This document shows, one piece after another, positions 37,386 to 49,428 of a stretch of DNA of 64,000 bases. Below the pieces are notes generated by a model. It had not been told where the DNA came from. It searched no databases and worked only from the letters and a program-made list of their open reading frames with translations. A program made the position numbers and the translations under genes. Position 1 is the stretch's first letter, and the number at the start of each line of letters is the position of its first letter. The stretch is from Erythroxylum novogranatense. Lineage: Eukaryota > Streptophyta > Magnoliopsida > Malpighiales > Erythroxylaceae. Where the stretch lies: NCBI GenBank assembly GCA_029891385.1, contig CM057225.1:15800620-15864619 (forward strand), read 5' to 3'.

Positions 37386-37390
37386 TGTGA

Positions 37391-37975
37391 AGTAATTTTT
37401 GGTAAGTGTAGTGGTTTTTAGGTATAATATGGTGTTATATGTTATATAACCAAGTGGTAGTTTTTGTTCAATGTAATGGTAATTTTTGAATAATGTTATG
37501 GTATATAATATAGTGGTGTAGTAGAGATAAGTAATAAAATAGAGAAAGAGAAAGTGTTCTAAATGTGATGACCTCACATAATCAGGACGAGAACATTAAA
37601 ACATAGGTGATATTTGAGATGAAAATTAAGTTTAAATTTTTGAAATGATGATTGATTTGTACCAAATGTATGGAATGCATTAGGAGTTTTCTATTGCTAT
37701 AAGTGGAGGAAGGAAAGATGAGAGTGAGGAGTTAAAAAATATAACATTTATTTATTATTAAGGTCAGTTGCATAACAAATGGAATAACAATTGTGAAATA
37801 AGGTTATACATGAATGTATGGAGTTGTTACAAGTGCAAGTGTTTATGAAAATATAACATGTTTACCAAATGATTGTCTTAATCATACAGACATCTTGAGA
37901 TGAGTGAGGATGGAAGAAGGAGACATGAAAGCCTTGTATAAGTGTTTATTAGAACGAAGGAAAGGATAGTAGATT
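37391..37975. other. Unassigned flank of the Tekay-like element
   Basis: AT-rich DNA with loosely repeated GTGGTAGTTTTTG-like words. It may hold the decayed N-terminal part of the FAR1-type fragment that follows, but I cannot read it. Confidence 0.4.
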
Positions 37976-38400
37976 GTTTACAAAATTGATTGTGAGGAGT
38001 AGGGAAGGTTGAGGAATATTATTTAGACAAATTAGGAGTCAGCAACTTATGTTGAATTTGGTAATGTGATCACATTTGATACCACTTATCTTATAAACAA
38101 ATACCAAATGTATTTGCTCCATTTGTTAGTGTAAACCATCACAAGTAGTTTATATTACTTAGTTGTGCAATATTAGGAAATAAGATGATTGATAATTTAT
38201 GTTGGATTTTTATACATGGTTAAGGTGTATGTGTGACAAGTCACTTGACATTATAATTACAAATGAGTGCAAGGGTATAGGCAATGCCATTAAACTAATA
38301 TTCCTTACTGTAAGACATAGTCTATGTTTGTGGCATATGCTTGAGAAAGTATCTGAGAAATTTGTTGCCTATAAGAGATAAAAATTTGAAAGATATTTAC
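37976..38400 (+). pseudogene. FAR1/FHY3-type (MULE transposase domain) fragment, frameshifted
   Basis: Across two or three frames one can read FYKIDCEE, then GRLRNI, then YVEFGNVITFDTTYLINKYQM (38048-38110), then FAPFVSVNHHK with a stop, then FILLSCAILGNKMIDNLCWIF, then FYTWLRCMCDKSLDIIITNE and KLIFLTVRHSLCLWHMLEKV (38205-38355). Order and spacing match the MULE-derived transposase domain of FAR1-related proteins (FDTTY, FAPFVGVNHH, TWL.AM, RH..CLWH). The FAR1 DNA-binding and SWIM domains are not seen. The fragment may be a dead gene copy or a transposon relic. Confidence 0.75.
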
Positions 38401-38767
38401 AGGTATTGTCTATTAATATAATTTTCTAAATTATAAAATAGTTTATAAAATACTTATTAAATGACTCCATATAGGTAATATTTTTAGAAGACATATTGTT
38501 TACCTATTGACCTAAAGCATAAAGCTTATTAAGCAACTAAATTCTTAAATTTTAATTTAAAAGATGCATATGAACAAAGAGTGCTTTGATTAAATAATGT
38601 TGAAAAGTTGTGATTGTTTGCATATTAGAGTGCACAAATCTATAAGGAGCATACTAGGCAATGACATGACTGACCTTTCTTGTTAAAAGAAATTTAAAAG
38701 CAACCAAGTGTTACTCTATAACTCTTTCATAAGATTATCCCCACGGAAATTAAAATCAAGATTATTT
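38401..38767. other. Probable non-coding retroelement remnant
   Basis: AT-rich and without coding capacity. Segments such as TTAAAAGCAACCAAGTGTTA resemble the untranslated parts of old Gypsy elements, and the sequence probably continues at 55992 beyond the nested LTRs. This is a resemblance noticed by eye, not an alignment. Confidence 0.35.
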
Positions 38768-39180
38768 TGTAACATACCATTCTTATAGCGCATATGCCCA
38801 AACATATCCACGGATAGTCAAGAATATACTTTATGGAAATGGTAGTTAAAATAGTCACATTAACTAAAAGGCATCACATATATCACAAGCATTTCAAACG
38901 ATCAATTCTTCCTATTTCATTCACATACATCAAACTTACATTGTATCATTACAATTTATAATCCAAGTACATACATCGCATAACATTTGAGAGTTCAATA
39001 CTCCATACAAAATGTTCAACATGAAATGGGATGCTAATTGAAAATATTCTAAACTGGACTCCTCAGATATCAACTGATAAGACCTTTGAGTCATTCTTGT
39101 CCCTAAAATGCAAGTATTAGACTTCTACTATATAACCTCAGTAGCTAGAACTTCTTTCAACCTAAAAATCAACATTTGCA

Positions 39181-39240
39181 ATTTTAATGAGTTTGCGAAC
39201 TTAGTGAGTAGTGAGTGAACCATCATCAATGTGTTCACTC
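39181..39240 (-). repeat. Conserved LTR hairpin block (LTR-A, minus orientation)
   Basis: On minus: TGAACACATTGATGATGG, then ACTAAGTTCGCAAACTCATT, then GATTTTTAGGTT about 25 bases on. Confidence 0.72.
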
Positions 39241-40518
39241 AAGTCAGAACACCAAAATAAATTACATAACTCAATTTAGCAAGTGTATTATAAAATACAG
39301 TATCGAATACCACATCACATTTTGTCATATTTCAACAAGTATTGTATACCAACATTGCGTATCACTATTTTAGAAAAATTCAATAAATCATCAAAATCAT
39401 TCATATGATACATGTATAATTGTATATGCAAATGCACATGTGATTTCTTTCTTATTTTGTTTTGTTGTGACCGAGCACCTATCCACCTAATTTACTATCC
39501 CGTATCTGTCATAGGTACCGGGCTTATTTCATATACTATCCTGTATCCATTGTGGATACCAGGCTCACTATTATCTGAGCCTATGGCTCTCTGTTCACAA
39601 TCCTGAGCTTAAAGCTCTTTTATACACATTAGCTACTCAGGTCACAACTCCTTTATCTGATCAGGCATTTCAATATAATGAGATGCATCAATTCACATAT
39701 TATTCTTTCAATACTTTTCGTTCAATGTGCTCATGTCATATATCAAATTCTTCGGATCTAAGTCCGGCATTGATCGTTCAATTGTTCATACATTCCACAT
39801 TACACACACAGTTCAACAGAAGCACATATAATTGAGTTTACACATCTAGGTTAACTTACAGTACATTCCAGAAAAACTATTGCCTTGATGATCTGACAAT
39901 GTCTAGGTGTTGCCGATCAACCTGTGCGTTTATTGTCAAGCAACACATACAAAGTTCACAATCACTGATTTTTTCAATCATATGAATATACAATTCGGCA
40001 TATGTATTTATGTCATGTTCAAAATATGCTCAATTAACCTTTCCGAGTATGTATTCTTATTCACAACTCTTGACCATTCAATTATTATAGCTTGTATATT
40101 ACCATTTTGCATTGAGGTTTATACCTTTAGTAAGTTTGATTACTCTAAATTCATCAATCATGCATTCATCAACCTTTTCTAGCAATATACATGTACGCAA
40201 TTTCCCAATTCTCATTCATTCATACCTAATACACCTTATTCATATCTTTTGGATCATATTTGCATTCATAAGAATACCTTTATTCCTTTAACAACTCAAA
40301 ATTTGTAGATTTAAATACATTGACATCAAGACAATCCATTCATTAAGTAATGATGTCAATTAATAACCTAAACTTATCGAACCCTTAACCAATTAATCAA
40401 GCAACAATCTAGTTTCATTTCAAGCCTTAATCAAGTCCAAACACACTAATGTAGAGTGACTTATCCTCATTTGGTTCAACAAATTCACAAAACCAAAAGT
40501 ATCATTTCAAAGCTTTGG

Positions 40519-40552
40519 CCACGATCGTAGGGGACCTTCCCACGATCGTGGG
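40519..40552. repeat. Palindrome pair in LTR-A
   Basis: CCACGATCGTAG (40519-40530) and the perfect CCCACGATCGTGGG (40539-40552), at the position equivalent to 2699-2780. Confidence 0.85.
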
Positions 40553-41512
40553 ATGAGTGCCCCGAAGTGCACTATCTAATTTCCCTCAATTTTTCAAATT
40601 CAAACACCTTCATGCCAAATTCAAAACACCTTAATAATAGTCCATTAATTATACCTTAAGTATACTTTAATTATACTTCATTTGGTCATCAAATTCATCT
40701 CCAATTCTAACTCAAAATCATTGATTTGGTAACTAATAAACTATTATTTTTCATGCATGCAAAAACAGAACATAAACTATCAGTCATGCATCATTTTTCA
40801 GCACTCATTTCATTCCAATGTCACAATCAATCCATCTCCAATTCAGTCATCAATAAGTTCAATTAATATCACAAGAGATTAGTCTTTCACTTACTTGATT
40901 AGTTCAATTGCCTCCTCAATTATCAAACTAACCTAGCCTTCCTTACACAAGCAAAATTCCAAAAACAAGGTGGAACTAGAATGGTTTTCAGCAAAGGTCA
41001 AAAGATACCAGCAAGTACAACAATGATTTAGTTCTATAACTATCTTTATGAAGGATAAAAACGTAGATTTTAGTGTGGTAATTGAACACAAACATAAGCT
41101 GTAGCGCCCCCTTACCGTAGGGTACGTACCGGGACGCCCGTAGGTTATTCCGGTACATAACCCACGATGAGGGTGCACTACGAACGATCATTTCTATAAT
41201 CCACATGGCATCAATACTAAAAAACCGCAATATTAAAAATCACTAAATTTCTGAAACCAAGATACTTCTCATTTCATTTCTTAAAAATCATAAATGTACA
41301 AGTCTATCAGTTTTCCACGGTCAAAAGTACAATACCCCAAAAGGAAACTGATACACAAACTAACTAGGTCATTCCAAAAAAAAAACCATCCCAACTGACC
41401 GACCTGTGAGCCATACTTTTCTTGCCAACACGCTCAACAAGGCAGGAAAAGTCTCTCGCTAACTGGAGCTAGGAGTCTACTATCTCTGACCTGAAAAATA
41501 TTTGCAATGTTG

Positions 41513-41560
41513 GGTGAGTTTACGAACTCAGCAAGAAACCATCATCGATGGTTCACCCAA
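41513..41560 (-). repeat. Conserved LTR hairpin block (LTR-B)
   Basis: On minus: AACCATCGATGATGG, then TGAGTTCGTAAACTCACCC (stem TGAGTT/AACTCA), then TTTTTCAGGT about 23 bases on. Confidence 0.78.
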
Positions 41561-42300
41561 CTCATGCATAAACAAACAGTTCACAAGATTTCACATAATA
41601 CCACACAATAACATATTCGAAAATACCGCATGCATCATCATTACACAATATAAGGCATTTCACCTTTCACAATTTATCATTCACATATATAATGCACATG
41701 TGACCCTTTCCATTTTATTACGTTGTTGTGACCGTGCGTCTGATTACGGTGGGCTTGAAGCCCTGATACGTTGAGCCTGTGGCTCTAAAAATTACGTTGG
41801 GCTCGAGGCCCTGTTACGTTGAGCTTAAATGTAACACCCCACTCCCGAGTGACCCAAACTTGACATTATTGGCGATATCCGAGTTCGTGCCCCACGAGGG
41901 TGGCGTACTACATCAGTCAGTAGATCTCAGTAAAAACTTTTTTATTTATTTATTCAAACATTCATTCCATCAGAGCCATTTCCTTTCTCTTTTATTTACA
42001 CTCATGTGCGCGGAAAACAGTAGACAATTTGCATCCACGTGCATAGATAAACATTTTTAGTTAATACAATCAGTTTCAGTTATTACAAATAGTCAACCAT
42101 AAATTACAATAACCATTTTATGTACAAAATAGAACCACATTGGCCCATTACAAATACAATTAGTCATTTTGGAATACAATTCTATTGGACACTAATGCAG
42201 ACGAAAACTGATCCCGACCTCTATCCTTCACTTGCCTACAGTAGACATACTCCCGTGTCAAACGGGGTATTCTTCAAGACCTGAAAAATAGATGCAAAAT

Positions 42301-42350
42301 TTTGGTGAGTTTTTGCGAACTCAGTGAGAAACCATCATCGATGGTTCACT
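42301..42350 (-). repeat. Conserved LTR hairpin block (LARD 3' LTR)
   Basis: On minus: AACCATCGATGATGGTTTCT, then ACTGAGTTCGCAAAAACTCACC, then TTTTTCAGGT about 22 bases on. The twin in the other LTR is at 49901-49950. Confidence 0.78.
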
Positions 42351-43357
42351 CAAATCATGCATTACGCATATGGTGTACAGCACGATAGTATTCAATTAAC
42401 ACATAACATGTAACAATTTGCAGTATCATAGAGCCATTTACAGTAAATCATGCCGTCACATAATCGGTAATTATCACAAAACAGTTACTCATGCAATCAC
42501 GATGCATATGTGACTCTTTTCCAGTTATTCAGTGTTGTGCCCAAGCGCTCAGTCAGTATTCAGTGTGGACGCGTCAGGGATAAATCCCCTCGGGCTCATG
42601 GCCCTGTCAGTACAGTGTTAGAGCTCGAAGCTCATTTCAGTAATACTCGCGACTTGGGTCACAACGTTCATTATCTGTTCATGCATTTATGCATGCAGTG
42701 AAATGTTCAATAGTTCAGTAGTATGGCTATAGAAGCCCAATAGTTCAATTTCCAGGATCATGTAGTAATCCAATCCAGTACAGTAAAGACATGCAAGTCG
42801 ATCCTATACATTGCAGTAATCATGCAATTCACAGTGGCAAGTAGTTCACATAGAGCATTTAGACAATCAGAAATTTGAGAAACCAACTAGGTTACTCACA
42901 GTACGCTCCAGATTTGCATTGGTTTCTAATTTCTGGGAACGCCTGAGTGCGGACATTTATCCTGCACTGCCAATTTATGTCATATGCACACATTAATCAC
43001 TTTGCATACGGATTCCCATTTCTGCACAAATATAGAATAAGGACAATGCATGTTCATGATATTCCCGACCTTAATCCAATTTTTTTCTAACAATAAAATT
43101 CGTAGAAAAATTAGAAATTCAATGGCGCTGACGGCGCTCAATTTGGACCTCTATAGGTTCCCAATTCTCAATTAAATAAAACAGTAATCCAATACCTATT
43201 TCCCAGACACCCGTCAATTTTCCGTTCAAAATTCCCAATTTTCCATGAAATGAAATTCAATGTTTCACGAATCCGATGCCTCAAGAATCAAGTCAATCGG
43301 ACGTCGGACGGAAAAGTTATAAGCAAAAGAGTGGAGGGAAGTTAGTTCAACAAAAAT

Positions 43358-43396
43358 ACATGTCCTAGTCGACTAGAACATGTTGTAGTCGACTAC
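43358..43396. repeat. SalI-like palindrome pair in the LARD LTR
   Basis: CTAGTCGACTAG (43365-43376) and GTAGTCGACTAC (43385-43396) are perfect 12-bp palindromes. ACATGT on both sides extends the first to a near-perfect 26-bp palindrome (43358-43383). The other LTR has the pair at 50961-50992. Confidence 0.85.
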
Positions 43397-43440
43397 GACG
43401 TCTACAATGCCTAATTGGATCGACTTCCCAACTTGCCTAG

Positions 43441-44458
43441 ATCATAACTCTTTACTCTGAACTCCAAATTAGACAAACTTAGTATCTATTTCATAGAGAA
43501 AAGAGAGATCTACAATGTTCATGAAGAACACAAAAGCCAAATTCACCTCTAAGGGTGTCAAAAAGCCAGTCCAAGTTTCTGTCCAGTCAATAAGTTCCTA
43601 ACCAGTGCAGTATTTTGTAAATTCAATAACTTCTCATTTCCCTAATCGAAAATTACAGAATAAATATGCTCATCAAGATCACAATGTGATCTACAACTTT
43701 CATGAACAGTCTAAATTCAAATTCAATAGCTAACTAGGTCAAACAATTCAGTGAAAGCTGCTGCCCCTGAAAGTACTCAAATTGGACAGTGATTTTTCAA
43801 ACAGTATAACTCCTTGTAAAAATGTCAAAAAATTGCATACTTTATACCCATGAAAAGATAAAACATAGTACTACACTTCTCATGAAGGCCTCAGAATCAA
43901 ATTCTATCATTACCAAATTTAAAACAGTCTTGCAAGTTACTGCCCTGATTAGCAGCCCATGACCTAACTTCAGTCCAATCTTTGAAAAAGTATAAGTCCC
44001 AATTATGGTATCTAAAAATAGCGTGCTATATATCATTTTCAAGATAATTGATTCCTATACAACTCTCCGGAAGATCACTCAAGCCAATTCAATTAAAAAA
44101 AATTACTAAAATTTGCTTCCAATCAGAATGTTCACAAAACTGTCATTTCAGCTAGGTTTCACTCAGATGCTCAAAATCAGTCGATATTTCACAATGCATA
44201 TCTCCCAATATACAGATCGAAAAATTACAAGATTAGTGGCAATGGAAAGTTAACAATGTAGGCTTCAACTCTCATGAAGACCATTTTCCCTAATTCCATA
44301 TCAATTAATTTAGAAAAATCAGTAAAACTCTAGGTTCTATGTCTCGGTTACTGTTCACACAAGTCCCAGCAGCAACTTTCCAAGCCAAATTTCAACCTCT
44401 TAGAGTTACAATTAGACAATACCTATTTCACACAAAACTGTAGCCAACAAACCAAAGT
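43441..44458. repeat. Degenerate repeats of 130-200 bp within the LARD LTR
   Basis: About six diverged units. Each has an AT-rich lead with AACTCC or TATAACT, an A/G-rich GAAAAGA stretch, then a core like ATCTACAACTTTCATGAA, then AAATTC. Cores lie near 43508, 43692, 43872, 44056 (weak), 44258 and 44426 (weak). Matching cores occur in LTR-C near 12002 and 12676. The second LARD LTR has the same units from about 51040 to 52055. Confidence 0.65.
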
Positions 44459-45739
44459 TTCATTGCACACAAACCTCACCTCATTTTCTCACCTACACAA
44501 TTAGTTATGCTCACTACAGTACAATTGGTTAAAACCCTAAATTTCCAGCTTTACTTCTCAATACACTTCCTATCATGCCAATTCAAATTCTACTACCATA
44601 AGCATCTCAATTTGACACAAAATCAGTACCTAGGTCATTCATACATGAGCTTAGATCAATGGTCAAAATGTGGCAGCACTAACCTCTTACCTTTCCATGC
44701 AAAATTAATCATCAATATGCAATCAAAATCAAACTAAAACCAAATTCAACCATAACCATTCATTATCCTAACATACCATACATTTATACCCATTAATTTA
44801 CACTATATTTCTCATCAAAGTAATGCATCAATAAGCTTAATAATAACACCACAATTCCCATTAGATGCTTCTAACTACCATGGCATTTAACTAAAACATC
44901 ATTAACACTTCATTTAAAGCTTAACTAGAACACTTACCTTCTTAAGCTTTTCCCCCTTCACAACTACACCATCCTCTCCACTTTCTCCACTTTCTAATCC
45001 TCACTTTCCACCCACAACATTATCATCCACTCAAGGCTTAAGCTTGGTCTTGGGTGTGCATAAAGAAGAAGTAAGGGAGCTAGGGAAAAGAAGAAATTTC
45101 GATGGAGATGGGAGAATAAGAGTGGTTTTCGGACGAGGATGGAAAAAGCAAGGAAAAAGCAAGACACATGGTCTTTTGTCAATGAAATTTCCGTATCATA
45201 TAGGTAGAAACAAGACAAAAGCATGAAAACACTTTAGGACACTTGTCATTTGTAGGAAAAAAACAAAATAAGAAAAAGACAAAACATGTAATAGGATTTT
45301 TAAGAACCCTAATGTGAAATTTGACCCATTCAAGTCCAATGGCACTCATTTCAATCTCAAAATAATATACCCAATATTGTAGTGCCATTGGATAGAAATT
45401 TTCGCTACCGAAAATCAACCGGTTCGCCGCTTGACGATTTTTCCGGTCCGGGAATTTTCTCCGGAAAATTCCAGAAAATTCCTAAAAACCCTTAAAATAG
45501 AAAACAATTTATGGCGCACTCAGAATAATTTTTCAAACCCATTAACCACGTTATTCCCAATAAAATTGTCTTAGGCACGCAAATCGGGAATATCGTGTAT
45601 GCATGCACAGTAAGTTCATGTGCACAATTGTGACTATGTAGCAATCCTATTATACATGAGCAGTCCCATGAAATCCCAATCTAGCACATCCTATGTCAAT
45701 TTACTATTCTACCCTTCTAGTAGGGGGTGGGATGTTACA

Positions 45740-45753
45740 ATTTCCCCCTCCTT
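45740..45753 (-). other. Polypurine tract of the LARD element
   Basis: On minus, AAGGAGGGGGAAAT directly precedes the 3' LTR. Just upstream on minus is GAATTTCGAGGACGAAATTT, a sequence usually found at the end of Tekay-type pol, so the LARD descends from a Tekay/Del-like parent. Confidence 0.85.
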
Positions 45754-48700
45754 ATAAAAATTTCGTCCTCGAAATTCTCAGTCAACGATTCACTATGACA
45801 GTATCAAATGTCGATACAAATTCCATACATTTGTCCACTTAAGATTACAGTAACCACATTCAGTCAGTTATCCAGTCTCTTATTTGGCCAATTCATTAAC
45901 ACTCATCACAATAGACGAAGGTAACAAGGCTGTCAGTTGGTGACCTTACTATCATACTATTTCACTTGCCATTTTCGGAGTAGCCATTAACTTTGGCTCC
46001 GATGCTATGACTCAATTCCTTATTTCCGAACCCGTTATCAATCCAATACTTTTTCTCTAGAACATGCAGACTAACACGTATTCCAGACATCCTTTCAAGG
46101 TGATACGTATCATAACCTCCTTTATCTCATCCCTCACATTCCTTTGGTACCAATACAATGACATTTAGTTCCATTTCACTATAACCAGTGATACTTTACC
46201 TAATGCGGTCATTCTTTATATCCCACCAACTCTCTGTTCAAATTCAATTCTCCTTAGACAATTCACTGTTTTATAGTGTTCGCGCACTCTATCTCAGATA
46301 TGCATTTTATTCTGTTTCACTTATCCGATCCTGATCCACTTTAGCTAACCCATGCTGTTTTTCTATGTCACTTTCCTTTGTTTCAATCAACACAGTCTCA
46401 AATTCATTGTGGTCTTTGACTTCCGTTAGGCAATTATCTGATGTAGCAAAGTGTATCTTCTGAAGAATCGAACTCTATAACACGATCAAAATCCTGTGAA
46501 ACCCAAACCACTTAAGCATTTTTCCTGTTGAACATTCAAGCCTATAAGCACTTGAATCTATAATCACTTCATTCTATAGCCATAGTTATTCAATTTCACT
46601 TTTCGCGTATGCTTACTAGAATGTCTAACTTCGACTGTTCACTTTCTTGTTCCATCACTTTTTGTCGGGTACCAATACTTTTTCTTTGAATCGTTCAATA
46701 TTGTTTTTCCAATATCATTCGCATATTCAAACTCCTCATAAGACTCACCACTTTAACTCTTGCACTCTTAACTTTTCTTATCACTAGATCTACAACTTCA
46801 ATTTTCCAGAAACACTTCACAATTACCCATAATCTACTTGACATTCTTTGAAAATCCTAATATATGTAATTGATCTGTTCATTGCAGCATTATCTGTTCA
46901 CTATTTGAGCTTAGTAGTCAGAATTGTCTGTTTATTTCAGTAGTCATTTATGCCCGTCTTTTTCCTCGAATAAGCACAGTGTATCCTTATAGGAATCTAA
47001 AGTCTCCAAGACTTTAAACAATTTCGATCATAACACCAATACCATTTATCAAAAGTCAATTCAATTTATCTAATACTGTTTGAACATAATGTCTCAGTTC
47101 ATCTCACACTGCCCTCCTCTTCAAGGGTATGCTCATCATCAGTATCAAATTCCTCCATTATTCTTTTACTTTTCACTGTTAAACACTTTCAAACGCATTC
47201 CGTCGATAATCATAGTCACTACCATTTGCTTACTTCGCATCATTCCCTCTTGAACTTTCCCATACATCACCAAACATCATTCAATTCATTCAGTCCATAA
47301 TTAGCGTATTTACAATCCCTTTATGAAGATAACACTATATCACGTCATTGTCAGTTTTCCTTTAGGACTTCTTGTCTCTATTCATTTTCTCCTTTCAATT
47401 GATTTCCTGTCATTCACATCGATGTATGCCAATACCTAGTCATCCGTACTTGGACTTCCATCAATTCCACTTCATTTGAGTATTCCATTTCACAGTTTGG
47501 GACTATTTTATTCGTAGCTTCAAATCTAGATTTCCCAACAGTTTTGCATCACATATGGAGCTCTATTCACTTCACATTGCAATAGGATCACCTTAAATTA
47601 AAATTCCACTCATGTTATTGGATACTTTACATTTTCGTACACACAGTGCAGATAACCTCAATTTCACTTTTGCTTTCGTCCATACTTCTTTTCGTTTGAC
47701 CATTAGTCTTGCTACCATCTTTATACTGTTCACGAAAGTCTCATCAGCCAATTAGTGTCCCTAATTGCTTTAACTCTACGCACTATCTCAGTCAGAACAA
47801 TTTTATGCCATAATTTAAAGATCAGAACTTTCTTGCATTAAGATTCCGTGTGACAGTCACCTAAACACTTTCTTTAACACTTATTCAGTAATCTACACCT
47901 CAGCAGAACTTTTTTTTTCCATTTTATCCGGAAACCAATTAATAACCTATACAATTCAGACTTCCATAAAATCCTTTCCGTTTATGCTAATCCTCGAATA
48001 AAGGACTTATGCCATAATCATTCTTTATTTCCTCTCATACAGGTGCATTCAGTCCTCCTATGTCTTACTTTAACCCATTATGAACTTTACACTTATAGCC
48101 ATTCACCGATCATCTCCTCTGTTATTTCGATGTATCTTTCACTTACGTTTCATTAATCATGATCAACTTTACTGTCTAATAGATACTCCCAACGGTAAAT
48201 CGACTTAAATGTGACAACTCTTTTCATATCATATATCACTATCATTGTTTCTTTCTTTTTTTTTCTTTTTTTTTTCATTTCCCTAGTTTCATTCCCATAT
48301 CATTCATGTATCAGCTTAATCTTTTTAAGGTCATATCCACTTGGCTTATACAATGTCATCTCATTATTACTACGTATCTCTTTAGTATCCTCAAACAATC
48401 TATAATAGGGTATTCACAGTCCCCAAAACATGACAAAATCGTTGATGCAACTCCATTGTATCTCTATCTATTCACCCATCCAATTACCATTTCTGTGTCC
48501 ATATACATCTTTTCAACCAATTCAGAATTTCCTGATACACAATCAGTAGAAAAGTGTCAGTCTGTCTTTTTCCTTACGATCTTATTATACTGATTTCCAA
48601 ACTCTTAGCACAATATTCGCATACCCATTTCAATCTCAAGCTTATGCGCTCATAATCATAACCGTTTCACGAGTTCATTTCAGTTTATCGGTACACTTTT

Positions 48701-49410
48701 ATCTCACCATTTCTACTTTTTCTTACCCTACTAGGCACTTTGCTCTTTCAGTTCTTTCAGTTCTAGGTAGATCGTTACGGTACAATATTGACCTTATTAC
48801 AATCTCGCTATCTTCGTCTACCTATGATATCTACTAATATCAAACACAAATGCAGTGACTCAATATCTGCCTGATCGGATCATCTACGTTTTACTCAGTT
48901 CCAATGTTTCCCATTTCATCGCATATACAGTCAGAGCTCTAATTACTTCGTCATCCCAGACTTTTAATCACACTTAGGCCTACTATAACCAGTATGCTTC
49001 TCATATCTCCAGTGGACCTCTCCAAGTTCTAGACATATTCGTTTTTCTGTCACCACAAATCTTGCCATTTTAATCCGAGAATTCATTGTGATATCACTTC
49101 TTTCCTTACTCAGTCTAGGCCAACACAATCATACTACTATTACAGACGAGGGTTTCTAACCATAATACAATATCAATCCCCTTATCCCCTTTTTCCTTTT
49201 TCCTTTCCTAATTGCTTATACACTTTCAGGGATTTACACTGTAATACAGTCTCACTTTTCTCTCACGTAGTCACTTGACACATATGCACACGTAGGATTT
49301 CTACTCGTGCAACTCAGACTAGGGATCAGTTGCCACGGTCTGCAACGACACGACTCAAATGCATGCAACCTATGTTTCAGACTGTGCCTAGATACATTAC
49401 GTACTACTGG
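45754..49410 (-). other. Non-coding internal domain of the LARD element
   Basis: About 3.66 kb without an open frame above about 95 codons. I looked on minus for the FIDD, CCHC, integrase and chromodomain signatures and saw none. Composition is unusual: the plus strand is rich in C and T (TTCACTTTC, CATTTC, CAGT words) and poor in G, so the element's RNA would be purine-rich. Confidence 0.8.
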
Positions 49411-49422
49411 GCTCTGATACCA
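49411..49422 (-). other. Primer-binding site of the LARD element
   Basis: On minus, TGGTATCAGAGC lies six bases inside the 5' LTR. It is the same Met-tRNA site as in the Tekay-like element and Copia-2. Confidence 0.9.
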
Positions 49423-49428
49423 CCTAAA

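Larger units (their letters stand above)
41830..45739 (-). mobile_element. 3' LTR of the LARD element (3910 bp)
   Basis: Plus-strand ends are TGTAACACCCCACTCCC and GTGGGATGTTACA. It aligns with 49429-53337 almost throughout, with scattered substitutions (a few percent by eye) and two dense mismatch patches near 42548-42625 and 43937-43960. Open frames inside it, such as minus 44994-45224, recur in the other LTR only because the LTRs are copies. Confidence 0.93.

Noticed and set aside
45754..49410. Possible decayed pol in the LARD core
   Set aside because: I looked on minus for the FIDD, CCHC, integrase and chromodomain signatures and found none. The core is also shorter than a full gag-pol.
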